Positions 51,719 to 60,989 of a DNA stretch of 64,000 bases are shown here, in pieces; within the stretch, counting starts at the first letter, position 1; every line of letters starts with the position of its first letter. This DNA comes from Devosia sp. (GTDB taxonomy: Bacteria; Pseudomonadota; Alphaproteobacteria; Rhizobiales; Devosiaceae). The notes under the pieces were generated by a model. The model was not told where the DNA came from and made no database searches. It worked only from the letters and a program-made list of their open reading frames with translations. The stretch is from positions 62,001 through 126,000 of the forward strand of contig NZ_JAQGJM010000022.1 in assembly GCF_028290625.1 (NCBI RefSeq), in the 5' to 3' direction. A program made the position numbers and the translations under genes.

Positions 51719-52981
51719 ATGACGCGAGACGGCCGCGAGCTGGGACCCACGGCCATCGTCTGGCTGCTGGGCGTCTCGCAAATCCTGGGCTATGGCACGC
51801 TTTATTACAGCTTTTCCATCCTGGCCGAGGACGTCGCCGGAACCTTCGGCTGGCCCGTCTCCTGGCTTTACGGCAGCTTTTCCCTCGCCCTGCTGGCCGG
51901 AGGCCTCGTGGCGCCAGTGGTCGGGCGGCGCATCGATCGCCACGGCGGCGGGGCCGTCATGGCGGCCGGTTCGGTGCTGGCGGCCGCGACGCTGCTGGCG
52001 GCTTCCCTGGCCCCCAATCCTTGGGTCTTCTCCGCCGCCGTGATCGCCATGCAGGCTTCCGGGTCCCTTGTGCTCTATGATGCGGCTTTCGCCGTTCTGG
52101 TGCAGACGACCGGCGCCGGCGCGCGACTGCGCATCACCCACCTGACCCTGATCGCCGGCTTTGCGTCGACCATCTTCTGGCCCCTGACGAGCTGGCTGCA
52201 CGGCGTCCTTGATTGGCGGGCGATCATGATCGGCTTCGCGGCCGTCAATCTCGCCATCTGCCTGCCGATCCATCTGCTCATCGCCGGCCAGCATCGCCGC
52301 TCGCGCGCGGCTGCGCTGACGATGGAGGCGCCACCCGCGGTCATCCATGACAGCGTCATGCCGCCCCTTGTGCAGCGTCGCGTCCTCTGGCTGGTGACGG
52401 GTGGATTTGCGCTGGCGGGCTTCACGCTGTCCGCAGTGCTCAACCAGATGGTTCCCATGCTGGCGGCCCTCGGCCTCGGCACGTCGGCCCTGGTCGTGTC
52501 GACCCTGTTCGGGCCGGCCCAGGTGCTGGTGCGCCTGGTCAACATGCTGATCGGGCTGAAGCGACATCCGATGCCCGCGACGCTGATCGCCATCGGCATC
52601 ATGCCGATCGCGATTCTCATTCTCCTGCTGACGGCGCCGCTCGCGGCAGGCGCCGTGGTGTTCGCCATTCTTCTCGGCTTCAGCTCCGGGCTCAAAAGCA
52701 TCGTGCAGGGCACCCTGCCCCTGGCCTTGTTCGGCAGCGCCTCCTACGGCGCTCGCCTCGGCTGGATGGCATTCGCCCGCCAGGTTCTGGCTGCCGCCGC
52801 GCCCTTCGTGCTGGCATGGCTCACCGGCACGATCGGGCTGACCTATGCGCTCGCCATCATCACCGGCGTTGCCGCCCTCGGGTTTCTCGCCTTTGTGGAG
52901 GTGGCTCGCCTGCGCCAGACGCACCGGCCAGGCGGCCGAACCGTGGTCGCCGAAGAGCAGCGTTCGACGATCTCTCCCTAG
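51719..52981 (+). CDS. MFS transporter next to the arsenic operon
   Basis: The ATG at 51719 gives 420 residues with about 12 hydrophobic helices (GPTAIVWLLGVSQILGYGTLYYSFSIL at the start). The longer ORF covers the promoter region and is not used. It is divergent from arsR and shares the operator region, so it may export an arsenic or antimony compound, as ArsK and ArsJ MFS proteins do in other bacteria. The exact subfamily was not determined. Its stop overlaps that of the next gene within CTAG. Confidence 0.85.
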   Translation: MTRDGRELGPTAIVWLLGVSQILGYGTLYYSFSILAEDVAGTFGWPVSWLYGSFSLALLAGGLVAPVVGRRIDRHGGGAVMAAGSVLAAATLLAASLAPNPWVFSAAVIAMQASGSLVLYDAAFAVLVQTTGAGARLRITHLTLIAGFASTIFWPLTSWLHGVLDWRAIMIGFAAVNLAICLPIHLLIAGQHRRSRAAALTMEAPPAVIHDSVMPPLVQRRVLWLVTGGFALAGFTLSAVLNQMVPMLAALGLGTSALVVSTLFGPAQVLVRLVNMLIGLKRHPMPATLIAIGIMPIAILILLLTAPLAAGAVVFAILLGFSSGLKSIVQGTLPLALFGSASYGARLGWMAFARQVLAAAAPFVLAWLTGTIGLTYALAIITGVAALGFLAFVEVARLRQTHRPGGRTVVAEEQRSTISP

Positions 52982-53508
52982 AGGTGCTTCAATATGCGTG
53001 CCGGTACCCCCGCCACCAACGTGCCGGCGGGGACGCTGCGGCTGACCACGGCGCCTGCCGCAATGACTGCGTTGTCGCCAATCGTAACGCCTGCAAGGAT
53101 AGTCGCTGCCGCGCCGATCCAGACATTGTTGCCGATGACGATGGGCTTGGCGACGATGCCGTTGCGGCGCTCGGATGGGGCCAAAGGGTGCCCGGCGGAT
53201 ATGAGATTGACCTTGGGCCCGATCATCACGTCGTCACCGATGGTGATGCCGCCCATGTCCATGAAGTGGCAGCCCTGGTTGATGAAGACATTACTGCCAA
53301 TCGTGGTGTTGAGACCGCAATCGGTTGAGAAGGGCGGAATGATCATGAATCGGTCACCCACCGGCCTGCCGATGAGCTCGCAGAACGCGGCCCGCAGGCC
53401 ATCGAGATCATCGAAGCCAATGTCGCTGAGCCGCGCCGAGAGGCGGACGGCACGCTGAACGTTTTCGAAGCGGACACGGCCTTCGGCCGAGCGGGCGGGA
53501 GCAGTCAT
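52978..53508 (-). CDS. Sugar O-acetyltransferase (hexapeptide repeat, LacA/Maa type)
   Basis: A 176-residue left-handed beta-helix protein. FMIIPPFSTDCGLNTTIGSNVFINQGCHFMDMGGITIGDDVMIGPKVNLISAGHPLAP includes the conserved catalytic His of the maltose and galactoside acetyltransferases. The C terminus is a run of hexapeptides ending IVAGVPARILKHL-like. It would acetylate a sugar with acetyl-CoA in the cytoplasm. The link with neighbours is not clear. Confidence 0.92.
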   Translation of the reverse strand: MTAPARSAEGRVRFENVQRAVRLSARLSDIGFDDLDGLRAAFCELIGRPVGDRFMIIPPFSTDCGLNTTIGSNVFINQGCHFMDMGGITIGDDVMIGPKVNLISAGHPLAPSERRNGIVAKPIVIGNNVWIGAAATILAGVTIGDNAVIAAGAVVSRSVPAGTLVAGVPARILKHL

Positions 53509-53642
53509 GGTGTCACCCCGGATGAGTCGACAACAATGATATCCCCGTCGAGGTCATGACGGTGTCCCACAGCCACCCTCTCCACAGGCCCAGGAGCCGA
53601 ATAACAAACGCACCGGACGTCAATCCAGGCGCACCACCAAAA

Positions 53643-54707
53643 CTAGCCGTGGCTGTGGCCGTGCCGGTGGTGCAGGTCCGGGTAATGCGGATGCCTGTGC
53701 CGCATCGGTTCATGCCTGTGCCAGTGCGAATGCGGCTCGGTGACGGCCCCATCGTGAGCATGCTGGTGGTGCTCGTCGTGCACATGCGCATGCTCATGCT
53801 CCAGCGTCTCATGGGCATGCTCATGATCGTGCCGCTCGGCCAGATGCAGCCATAGTCCGACGGCCATCAGCGCGCCCGCAACGGCCAGTTGCATCGTCGG
53901 CGCCTCGCGAAAAATCACCAAGGCCAGGATCGCGCCGATAAACGGCGCGAGCGAAAAATACGCCCCGGTGCGGGCCGTACCGAGATGGCGCAGGCCCAGC
54001 ATGAACATGACGAGGCTAATGCCGATGCCCAGGAACCCCACGACGGCGCCGGCGCCCATCATCCCGATAGACGGCAGCGTTGCGCCGAACCACAGCGCCA
54101 GCACCAGATTTGTGGTGCCCGCCACCAGCCCCTTGATCATGGCGATCTGCACCGGGTCGGCCGCGGACAGCTTGCGCGTCAAGTTGTTGTCGATCCCCCA
54201 GCTCAGGCACGCCGCCGCGATAAAGAGGCTTCCGGTATCGAGACGCAGACCATCCCCGCTCCACGACAGGATGACGGCGCCGGCCAGAATGGCGCCCGCA
54301 CCCAGCACAAGACGTCGATCGACGTTCTCGCGGAACACCACCCAGGCAATGCCCATGGTGGCCAGGCCCTCCAGATTGAGCAGCAGCGATCCCGACGAGG
54401 CGCTGGTCTGCGACAGGCCCAGCATCAGCAGCACCGGACCGAGCAGTCCACCGAACAGCACGACCGCCGCCAGCCAGGGCAATTCGCGCCGTTGCAGCGC
54501 CGCCTCGGGGGACGGCAGCCCGATCAGCGGCCGGCCGACATGCACGATGGCCAGCCCAACTCCGGCGCCCAGATAGAGGATCCCTGCCAAAAGCCAGGGG
54601 TCGATCGATCCCATCAGCAGTTTGGACAGCGGCGCCGAGGCACCGAACAGCACAGCCGAGCCCAGTGCCAAGGGAACGCCCGGCCAGAGATGGGAGGAGG
54701 TCTTCAT
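53643..54707 (-). CDS. EamA/DMT family transporter with a histidine-rich C-terminal tail
   Basis: The ATG at 54707 (MKTSSHLWPGVPLALGSAVLFGASAPLSK) follows a GGATTGG-rich stretch and gives 354 residues. Ten or so membrane helices form two EamA domains (LAAVVLFGGLLGPVLLMLGLSQTSASSGSLLLNLE in the first). The last 67 residues contain about 25 histidines with Asp and Glu (HDHEHAHETLEHEHAHVHD and so on). Such tails bind zinc, nickel or cobalt. The gene is beside arsenic and chromate genes, so a role in metal export or handling is suggested but unproven. Confidence 0.9.
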   Translation of the reverse strand: MKTSSHLWPGVPLALGSAVLFGASAPLSKLLMGSIDPWLLAGILYLGAGVGLAIVHVGRPLIGLPSPEAALQRRELPWLAAVVLFGGLLGPVLLMLGLSQTSASSGSLLLNLEGLATMGIAWVVFRENVDRRLVLGAGAILAGAVILSWSGDGLRLDTGSLFIAAACLSWGIDNNLTRKLSAADPVQIAMIKGLVAGTTNLVLALWFGATLPSIGMMGAGAVVGFLGIGISLVMFMLGLRHLGTARTGAYFSLAPFIGAILALVIFREAPTMQLAVAGALMAVGLWLHLAERHDHEHAHETLEHEHAHVHDEHHQHAHDGAVTEPHSHWHRHEPMRHRHPHYPDLHHRHGHSHG

Positions 54708-54851
54708 CGGATTGGTCTCACTTGGCTCGCCGCAGCATGTTGCATCTGGAATAACAAACATTGATAGGCCGGTGGGCAAATATGTGGCACACAAAGCGCC
54801 ACTCCAGGCTAGCGGAGTGTCCAAAATGTCTGCATCCAGCCACCGGCCTCC

Positions 54852-56300
54852 ATGCCCTCAGTTCTCACACCACATTCCCGTAACGTTGCTCTGGTCGTCG
54901 CCGCCGCGCTGTTCACGCAGATCCTCGATGGCGTGATCATCGTCACCGCCCTGCCCCAGATGGCGCGCGACTTCAAGGTCGGCACGCTGGAAATGAGCAT
55001 CGGCGTCACCATCTACATGCTGGCCGTCGCCATCTGCATCCCGGCCGCGGCCTGGCTTGCCGACCGATTCGGAGCGCGACGAACCTTCATGGTCTCGATC
55101 GCGGCCTTTACCATCACTTCGATTGCCTGCGGCTTGGCGCAGGATTTGACGCAGTTTGTCGTGGCGCGAGCGCTGCAAGGCGCCGGCGGCGCCGTGCTGT
55201 TCCCGGTTGGCCGCATCATCGTGCTGCGGACTGCGCAGAAATCCGAAATCGTCTCGGCCATCGGCCTGACCATCTGGCCGGCACTGTTCGCCCCGGTCAT
55301 CGGCCCGGCGCTGGGCGGCTTTCTCACCGAATACGCGTCCTGGCACTGGAATTTCTGGATCAACGTGCCGCTGGGCATCGCCGCCTTCGTGCTGGTGTCC
55401 CGCATCGTCCCGCCCGACCACGAGTTCAAGAGGCGCCCATTCGACACTGTGGGATTCGTGCTGACCGGCATCAGCCTGGCCGCGCTGCTCTACGGCTTCG
55501 ATGCGCTGGTCCAGGGTACGCTCTCAACCACCTACGCCGTCGCGCTGGCCCTTGTGGGCATTGCCGTCGGCACTGCAGCGGTGTTCTGGCTGCTCCGCCG
55601 CGACCATCCGCTCATCGACCTGCGCACCCTCAAGATCCCCACATTCGCCGCGACCGACGCCAGGGCCGGCGTCCTGCTGCGCATCGGCATCAATGCCACG
55701 CCATTCCTGCTGCCCCTGATGTTCCAGGTCGCCTTCGGGCTCAATGCGCTGCAGTCGGGCGGGCTGGTGGTCGCCTACTTCTTCGGCAATCTTGCCGCCA
55801 AGGCCTTCACCACACCCACTCTCAGGCGCTTCGGCTTCCGCTCCGTCCTGGTTGTCAACGGCGCTCTCGCGGGCCTCGCCATTATCGCTTGCGGATTGTT
55901 GGGACCGGCAACGCCCTACCCGCTGACCATTGCCATCCTGGTGCTCGCCGGTGCCACGCGGTCGATGCAGTTCACCGCGCTCGCGACCCTTGCCTTCGCC
56001 GATATCGATGCCCACCAGCGCAGCTCCGCGACCACGATCTCCAGCATGTCCCAGCAGCTCTCGTCGGTGTTTGGCGTCGCCGCCGCCGCCGGTTGCGTCA
56101 ATCTCTCCCAGCTGTGGCGGGCCGCCCCCGCGCCGGGCCTCATCGATTTTCAGGTCGCGCTAATGCTCATGGGCGCAATTGTCCTGCTGGCCTCGTTGTA
56201 TTTCGTGACCCTGCACCGCGAAGCGGGCGCAGAAGTATCGGGATACTCCAAGAGGCCCAGCCGCTCCCCAGCACAACTGGCAGAAAATCAGGAAAGCTGA
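54852..56300 (+). CDS. MFS transporter, DHA2 family drug pump
   Basis: A 482-residue MFS protein with about 14 hydrophobic helices. ILDGVIIVTALPQMARDFKVGTLEMSIGVTIYMLAVAICIPAAAWLADRFGARRTFMVS includes the TALPQ and LADRFGARR motifs of the EmrB/QacA group. It is divergent from the EamA gene. The substrate is unknown. No HlyD-type adaptor lies beside it, so it may work alone. Confidence 0.92.
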   Translation: MPSVLTPHSRNVALVVAAALFTQILDGVIIVTALPQMARDFKVGTLEMSIGVTIYMLAVAICIPAAAWLADRFGARRTFMVSIAAFTITSIACGLAQDLTQFVVARALQGAGGAVLFPVGRIIVLRTAQKSEIVSAIGLTIWPALFAPVIGPALGGFLTEYASWHWNFWINVPLGIAAFVLVSRIVPPDHEFKRRPFDTVGFVLTGISLAALLYGFDALVQGTLSTTYAVALALVGIAVGTAAVFWLLRRDHPLIDLRTLKIPTFAATDARAGVLLRIGINATPFLLPLMFQVAFGLNALQSGGLVVAYFFGNLAAKAFTTPTLRRFGFRSVLVVNGALAGLAIIACGLLGPATPYPLTIAILVLAGATRSMQFTALATLAFADIDAHQRSSATTISSMSQQLSSVFGVAAAAGCVNLSQLWRAAPAPGLIDFQVALMLMGAIVLLASLYFVTLHREAGAEVSGYSKRPSRSPAQLAENQES

Positions 56301-56357
56301 ACCCGTCTTCCGACAGTCCCGCAAGGTCTGCACCCGGCGACCTACCCCGCCGCAAGC

Positions 56358-57023
56358 TCAGAAGAGGCCGGGTATCAGGCGGTAACGCACGCGAGCGGCA
56401 AAGTCGCGGTATTTGCTGTCGACGGTCAGCAGCCGCTCTTCGGCCAGGATACGGCCAATCTGCGCGATGCAGCAGACGCCATACGCCAGGGCATTCCAGG
56501 CGCTCGGATTTGTCAGGAAGAAGCCGATATGGGTCATCAGATAACCCGCATACATGGGGTGGCGCACCACGCGGTAGGGACCACCGACCTTGACGCCGCG
56601 ATTGGCCGCCACGGCCCCGAAGCTGCGGCGCAGGGTGAGCTTGGCAGCAAGCTGGATCATGAGGCCGGCCAGCATCAGCATAGCGCAGAACGCCATGAGG
56701 GCGGCATTGCTGTTGGTGCCGGTCGGCTGCACCATCAAGGGCGCCGCTGACCCCACCAGCGCCAGCCCCCAGTCGGCGGGACGAAACGACACGTCGTCGG
56801 TAAACCGGCGCAACAGCACGAAGACCAGCACCACGCTCTCCGAAAGCAGCAGGATCGCTATGACGATGGAGGCGCCACCCATCCAGGCCAGCACGAACGT
56901 CCACACCATATAGGCGAATAGCGCCGCCAGAACGATGCGCTCACCGATGTCGAGGACGCGTGGAAACCTGACCATGCTGAGAACACGCAGAAAATACGGC
57001 GACTGGTGGAGAGCGGGAAGCAT
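56358..57023 (-). CDS. Isoprenylcysteine carboxyl methyltransferase-like membrane protein
   Basis: A 221-residue protein with four or more hydrophobic segments and the ICMT/PEMT signature GGPYRVVRHPMYAGYLMTHIGFFL followed by EERLLTVDSKYRDFAARVRYRLIPGLF. These motifs bind S-adenosylmethionine at the membrane face. The start could also be the methionine 17 residues on (MVRFPRVLDIGERIV). Bacterial members often lie near type III polyketide synthases. Here the PKS operon is about 8 kb away. Confidence 0.88.
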   Translation of the reverse strand: MLPALHQSPYFLRVLSMVRFPRVLDIGERIVLAALFAYMVWTFVLAWMGGASIVIAILLLSESVVLVFVLLRRFTDDVSFRPADWGLALVGSAAPLMVQPTGTNSNAALMAFCAMLMLAGLMIQLAAKLTLRRSFGAVAANRGVKVGGPYRVVRHPMYAGYLMTHIGFFLTNPSAWNALAYGVCCIAQIGRILAEERLLTVDSKYRDFAARVRYRLIPGLF

Positions 57024-57210
57024 ACTGGCTTGTCCGGGGCAAACGATTCACACCTGCGTAACCCAACAGACCTAAAGAAAGTCACCAAGGCCCCATCGAA
57101 ATCGGCGCTGATGTTGAATGAAAGTTTAACAAGCCCGCTGATCGGGGTCCGATCGCGTTCCCCGGCTGAGACGCGAAACCGCAATTATCACAATAGTGTG
57201 GAGGAATAAA

Positions 57211-57300
57211 TGGCGGAGAGGGTGAGATTCGAACTCACGGTGGAGTCACCCCCACGCCGCATTTCGAGTGCGGTGCATTCGACCACTCTGCCACCTCTCC
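57211..57300 (-). tRNA. tRNA-Ser (anticodon CGA)
   Basis: On the minus strand the sequence folds as a class II tRNA: acceptor stem GGAGAGG, anticodon stem-loop CCGCA-CTCGAAA-TGCGG with CGA, long variable arm, TTCGAATC in the T loop and an encoded CCA end. It reads the UCG serine codon. The ORF that the track places across it is false. Confidence 0.97.
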
Positions 57301-57407
57301 GCGAGGTCGTAACGCCCCCCTTGCGGCGGGCTCAGTCGACATGGCCGGGCTTATGGCATAGCAAATGCAGACCTGCAACTCCCCATCTGCGCCCAGAACC
57401 AATAGAG

Positions 57408-57872
57408 ATGGCTTTGACCGGCAAACCGCTCTTTGTCTATGGAACGCTGCGCGATCCCGATGTGCTCGATGCCCTGTTGGGCCGCACCCTGGCGGCGCAT
57501 GAATGCGTGACTGCCCACGCGCCCGGCTTCCAAGCCGTCCATTATCCCCATCGGGTCTATCCGGCGCTGATCGCAGCGTCCGGCGGCAATGCGCCCGGCC
57601 TGCTGCTCCACGACCTGACCGCGATCGAGCTGGCCATCCTCGACGCCTTCGAGGGCGACGAATATCGCCGCGCCATTATTCCTGTGCTGGCGCCGTCCGG
57701 CATAGTGGATGCCGATGCTTACTTGCCGGTCATCACCATTCCGCCCGATGCCGCGCCCTGGACGCTGGACAACTGGACCGCGCTGCATAAACTCAGTGTA
57801 TTGGACGGCGAACGGCGCACCGCCCAAGCCCTGCGAGACCGGCTCAGCGCCGCTCGCAAACCCATCTCCTGA
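57408..57872 (+). CDS. Gamma-glutamylcyclotransferase-like (AIG2) protein
   Basis: The ATG at 57408 gives 154 residues; the longer ORF would run through the tRNA. MALTGKPLFVYGTLRDPDVLDALLG carries the conserved YGTLR motif, and LDAFEGDEYRRAIIPV supplies the catalytic glutamate region. Members cleave gamma-glutamyl amines or are related enzymes of glutathione metabolism. The exact substrate is unknown. It stands just upstream of the metallo-beta-lactamase-fold gene. Confidence 0.88.
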   Translation: MALTGKPLFVYGTLRDPDVLDALLGRTLAAHECVTAHAPGFQAVHYPHRVYPALIAASGGNAPGLLLHDLTAIELAILDAFEGDEYRRAIIPVLAPSGIVDADAYLPVITIPPDAAPWTLDNWTALHKLSVLDGERRTAQALRDRLSAARKPIS

Positions 57873-57955
57873 AGTCAACTTTTCGGGGGCCCGGGATTAT
57901 TTCGCGCCCACCGGTGTTTCACTACCGGATTACCCTGCGCAAAAAGGATTTGGAC

Positions 57956-58732
57956 ATGACCAACCGTCGTAACCTTGTCATCGGCATGGCTGCATTGCCC
58001 CTCGCAACTTTAGTCGCCGGGGCTCTGGGCCCCGTCCTTGCCCAAACCGCGACCGCCCTGGATGGCGATACTCTCACGACCTCCGATGGCGATGTCGTCA
58101 TTCATCCGGTCAGCCATGCCAGCCTCCTGCTCGGCTGGAAGGACCAGGTTATCTATGTCGATCCCGTCGGCGGCGCCGCGCCCTATGAGGGCCTGCCCAA
58201 GCCCACCGCCATCCTGATCACTCATGGCCACGGCGACCATTTCGATGTGCCCACGCTCGAGGCCATCGCTGGCAGCGCGCCGATCGTCACCAGCCAGGAA
58301 GTCTTCGACAAGCTGCCCGAAGCCCTCAAGGCCAACGCCACGGCGCTCGCCAATGGCGACAAGGGCACGCTGGTCGATACCCCGGTCACCGCCATCCCGG
58401 CCCACAACACCACCGCCGACCGCATGCAATATCACCCCGTCGGCGTCGGCAACGGCTATCTGCTCACGTTTGGCGACAAGATCGTCTACGTCGCTGGCGA
58501 CACCGAGCCGACGCCCGAAATGCTGGCGCTCAAGAACATCGCGGTCGCTTTCCTGCCGATGAACCTGCCCTACACGATGACCGTCGAGCAGGCCGCAGAG
58601 GCGGTCAATACCTTCAAGCCTGCCGTCGTCTATCCCTATCACTACAAGGGCAGCGACGTTGAAGCCTTCAAGACCGCCGTCGGCCCCGACACCGAAGTAC
58701 GCCTGCGCGAATGGTATCCGCCCGGCGCGTGA
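57956..58732 (+). CDS. Metallo-beta-lactamase fold hydrolase, exported
   Basis: The ATG at 57956 gives 258 residues with a signal peptide ([30 protein letters not shown]). The metal site is [13 protein letters not shown] (HxHxDH), with [11 protein letters not shown] and YPYHYKGSD providing further ligands. It belongs to the UlaG-like group of metal-dependent hydrolases. The substrate is not known. The signal suggests a periplasmic place. Confidence 0.92.
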   Translation: MTNRRNLVIGMAALPLATLVAGALGPVLAQTATALDGDTLTTSDGDVVIHPVSHASLLLGWKDQVIYVDPVGGAAPYEGLPKPTAILITHGHGDHFDVPTLEAIAGSAPIVTSQEVFDKLPEALKANATALANGDKGTLVDTPVTAIPAHNTTADRMQYHPVGVGNGYLLTFGDKIVYVAGDTEPTPEMLALKNIAVAFLPMNLPYTMTVEQAAEAVNTFKPAVVYPYHYKGSDVEAFKTAVGPDTEVRLREWYPPGA

Positions 58733-58738
58733 GCCACC

Positions 58739-58767
58739 TTGACTCTTGGGCCTTTTGGCTCGATAAG
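58739..58767 (+). promoter_or_regulatory. Predicted promoter of rplU-rpmA
   Basis: TTGACT and GATAAG are separated by 17 bases, about 190 bases before the rplU start. The long leader could hold a regulatory structure, but none was identified with confidence. Confidence 0.45.
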
Positions 58768-58959
58768 CCGCCTCGGAATGCGTGCCAATTCAACTTGGCG
58801 CGCTTCTTTGGTTTATCAAACCGCTGCTTGAGGCTGCCCGCCGGATCCGTCCGGCACCAGTTCGAAGACCGCAGAACCGGACGAAAGTTCAAGGGCTCAT
58901 CTGCGGCGCCGCAAAGCGCGACACAAAGGGACCGGGCGTTTGCAACGCCTGGCGCAGAT

Positions 58960-59532
58960 ATGACTTTCGCCGTGATCAAAACCGGTGGCAAGCAGTACAA
59001 GGTTGCCGCCAACGACGTTATCAAGATTGAAAAGCTCGATGCCGAAGCCGGCTCCATCGTCACCTTCGACCAGGTGCTGATGATCGGTGACGAAATCGGC
59101 GCTCCGCTGATCGAAGGCGCGCTCGTCGCTGCCGAACTGCTCGATACCAAGAAGCAGAAGACGGTCATCATCTTCAAGAAGAACCGTCGCCACAATTATC
59201 GTCGCCGCAATGGCCACCGCCAGTTACTGTCGACCGTGCGCATCACCGAAATCCTGACCGGCGGCGCTAAGCCGACCGTCCAGGCCGCCGCCAAGGTGGA
59301 AGCACCCGCCGCTGTCGTCTCGGTCAAGCCCGCCAAGGCCCGCGCAGCAGCCAAGGTTGCCGCCGCCGCCGAAGCTGCAGCACCCGCCGCTGCCAAGCCC
59401 GCCAAGGCCGCTGCTGCGCCCAAGAAGGCAGCGCCGAAGAAGGCCGCCGCCACGCAAACCGAAGCCGCCGCTGAAAAGCCGGCGAAGAAGGCCCCGGCCA
59501 AAAAAGCCGCTCCCAAGGCCGATCAGGAATAA
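58960..59532 (+). CDS. rplU: 50S ribosomal protein L21 with a lysine/alanine-rich tail
   Basis: The ATG at 58960 opens [26 protein letters not shown], the classic L21 start. The core ends near residue 105 with [27 protein letters not shown]. About 85 further residues form a low-complexity Ala, Lys and Pro tail like histone H1 ([20 protein letters not shown]). Long tails of this type occur in L21 of many Hyphomicrobiales. The gene starts the rplU-rpmA operon. Confidence 0.97.
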   Translation: MTFAVIKTGGKQYKVAANDVIKIEKLDAEAGSIVTFDQVLMIGDEIGAPLIEGALVAAELLDTKKQKTVIIFKKNRRHNYRRRNGHRQLLSTVRITEILTGGAKPTVQAAAKVEAPAAVVSVKPAKARAAAKVAAAAEAAAPAAAKPAKAAAAPKKAAPKKAAATQTEAAAEKPAKKAPAKKAAPKADQE

Positions 59533-59544
59533 GGAAGAAGCACC

Positions 59545-59811
59545 ATGGCACATAAGAAAGCAGGCGGTTCATCCCGCAACGGTCGCGATACCGCCGGCCG
59601 TCGTCTTGGCGTCAAGAAGTTCGGTGGCGAAGCTGTCATCGCCGGCAATATCCTGATCCGTCAGCGCGGCACCAAGTGGCACCCCGGCACCGGCGTTGGC
59701 CTGGGCAAGGACCACACCATTTATGCACTGGTCGACGGCAAGGTTGCGTTCCGCACCAAGGCGAATTCGCAAGTCTTCGTGTCGGTCGAACCGGCAATGG
59801 CCGCCGAATAA
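59545..59811 (+). CDS. rpmA: 50S ribosomal protein L27
   Basis: The 88 residues [48 protein letters not shown] are the full L27 sequence. The N terminus begins directly with AHKKAGGS and needs no protease trimming. The gene is 12 bases after rplU. Confidence 0.98.
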   Translation: MAHKKAGGSSRNGRDTAGRRLGVKKFGGEAVIAGNILIRQRGTKWHPGTGVGLGKDHTIYALVDGKVAFRTKANSQVFVSVEPAMAAE

Positions 59812-59883
59812 CCCGGTACGGTCTTACAAACCCGAGCCGGTGACCCGTTCCCCGGTTTGTGTGTTTGCCAAACCCATTTGATT

Positions 59884-59920
59884 GAGGGGAACCGGTCGAC
59901 CGGTTCCCCTCTTTCGTTTT
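59884..59920 (+). terminator. Rho-independent terminator after rpmA
   Basis: A 28-base perfect palindrome with arms GAGGGGAACCGGTC/GACCGGTTCCCCTC is followed by TTTCGTTTT, about 75 bases past the rpmA stop and just before the next gene. Confidence 0.9.
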
Positions 59921-59931
59921 GGATGGATACC

Positions 59932-60459
59932 ATGGCGAGCCTGCGCGACACACTTCCAGCGACGATCCACACCGAGCGGCTGGTCCTGGCCGCCCCGTCC
60001 CTGGCGCACGTCCCGGACATGGCGGTGCTCGCGAACAATCGCGCCATCTACGAGGTGCTGGAGCGCCTACCCCATCCCTACGACGAAAGCCACGGCCGCT
60101 ATTTCGTCGAAACTGTCGCCCGGGGACCGGAGGAGTTCGCCTGGTCGATTTTGCTGGATGGGCATTATGTCGGCACCATGGGGCTGAACCTGCCGCCCGA
60201 TCGGCTCCCCGCGCTCGGCTATTGGCTTGGCGAACCCCATTGGGGCAAGGGTTATGCCACCGAAGCCGCCCATGCCGTGGTCGCGGCGGCGAGAGCGGCG
60301 GGCTATGGCGGCCTTCGCTCCCGCGCCCTGCTGAGCAATACCGGCTCGCGCAATGTCCTGCGCAAGGCCGGCTTCGCAGAGATCGGCGAAGACGTGGTTG
60401 AAAGCGGCATGCATCAAGGCAAAAGCGTCGTCCTGCTACGCCTGGAATTGACGCCATGA
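59932..60459 (+). CDS. GNAT family N-acetyltransferase (RimJ-type), first
   Basis: A RimJ/RimL-like acetyltransferase of 175-178 residues; the starts at 59923 and 59932 are both possible. TIHTERLVLAAPSLAHVPDMAVLANN opens the fold, and YWLGEPHWGKGYATEAAHAVV is the acetyl-CoA segment. LLSNTGSRNVLRKAGF is the late motif. A GNAT at this spot between rpmA and obgE is common in Hyphomicrobiales. The acceptor, possibly a ribosomal protein N terminus, is not proven. Confidence 0.9.
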   Translation: MASLRDTLPATIHTERLVLAAPSLAHVPDMAVLANNRAIYEVLERLPHPYDESHGRYFVETVARGPEEFAWSILLDGHYVGTMGLNLPPDRLPALGYWLGEPHWGKGYATEAAHAVVAAARAAGYGGLRSRALLSNTGSRNVLRKAGFAEIGEDVVESGMHQGKSVVLLRLELTP

Positions 60460-60989
60460 CCAGCCTCGCCACACGCCGCTTCATCCTGCGCCAGCCAGCC
60501 ATGGGCGACGCCGAACCGATCGCGCGCTATCTCAATGACTTCGACGTTGCGGGAAACCTGGCGCGCGTGCCCTTCCCCTATCATCTCGCCGACGCCCGCG
60601 CCTGGCTCAAGACCCGCCGCCCCGGCCTGCCGCTGGACGAAACCAATTTCGCCATCGACCTGCCGGGCATCGGCTTTGCCGGCCAGATCGGCTTTCATCG
60701 TGGCGCCAGCGGCACCACATTGGGCTATTGGCTGGGCAAGCCGTTCTGGGGCCAGGGCATCATGACCGAGGCGGTGACCGGCAGCCTCGATTGGTACTTT
60801 CGCGCCTCGGGCGCAGCCGAAGTGATTTCCGGCGTCTTTGTCTTCAACGAGGCATCGCTCGCCATCCAAACCAAGCTCGGGTTTACCCAAACCGGACGCT
60901 CCACCCTGCTCTGCCTTGCGCGTAACGCCGAGGTGGAGCATATCGACACAATCATCACGCGGGCCGCGTGGACTGGAAGACCGCAATGA
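60456..60989 (+). CDS. GNAT family N-acetyltransferase (RimJ-type), second
   Basis: A 177-residue acetyltransferase whose start overlaps the first by [29 protein letters not shown] opens the domain, and [21 protein letters not shown] is the acetyl-CoA segment; [19 protein letters not shown] follows. It shares the fold of the first but is not a close copy. Its stop overlaps the obgE start by ATGA, so the pair is translated together with the GTPase. Confidence 0.9.
   Translation: MTSLATRRFILRQPAMGDAEPIARYLNDFDVAGNLARVPFPYHLADARAWLKTRRPGLPLDETNFAIDLPGIGFAGQIGFHRGASGTTLGYWLGKPFWGQGIMTEAVTGSLDWYFRASGAAEVISGVFVFNEASLAIQTKLGFTQTGRSTLLCLARNAEVEHIDTIITRAAWTGRPQ

Noticed and set aside
53513-53824. Met-rich ORF on the minus strand
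   Set aside because: It is a frame-shifted reading of the histidine-rich tail of the EamA transporter; the His codons read as Met and Ser in this frame.
57210-57407. N-terminal extension of the gamma-glutamylcyclotransferase ORF
   Set aside because: It covers the tRNA-Ser gene; the real start is the ATG at 57408, which precedes the YGTLR motif.
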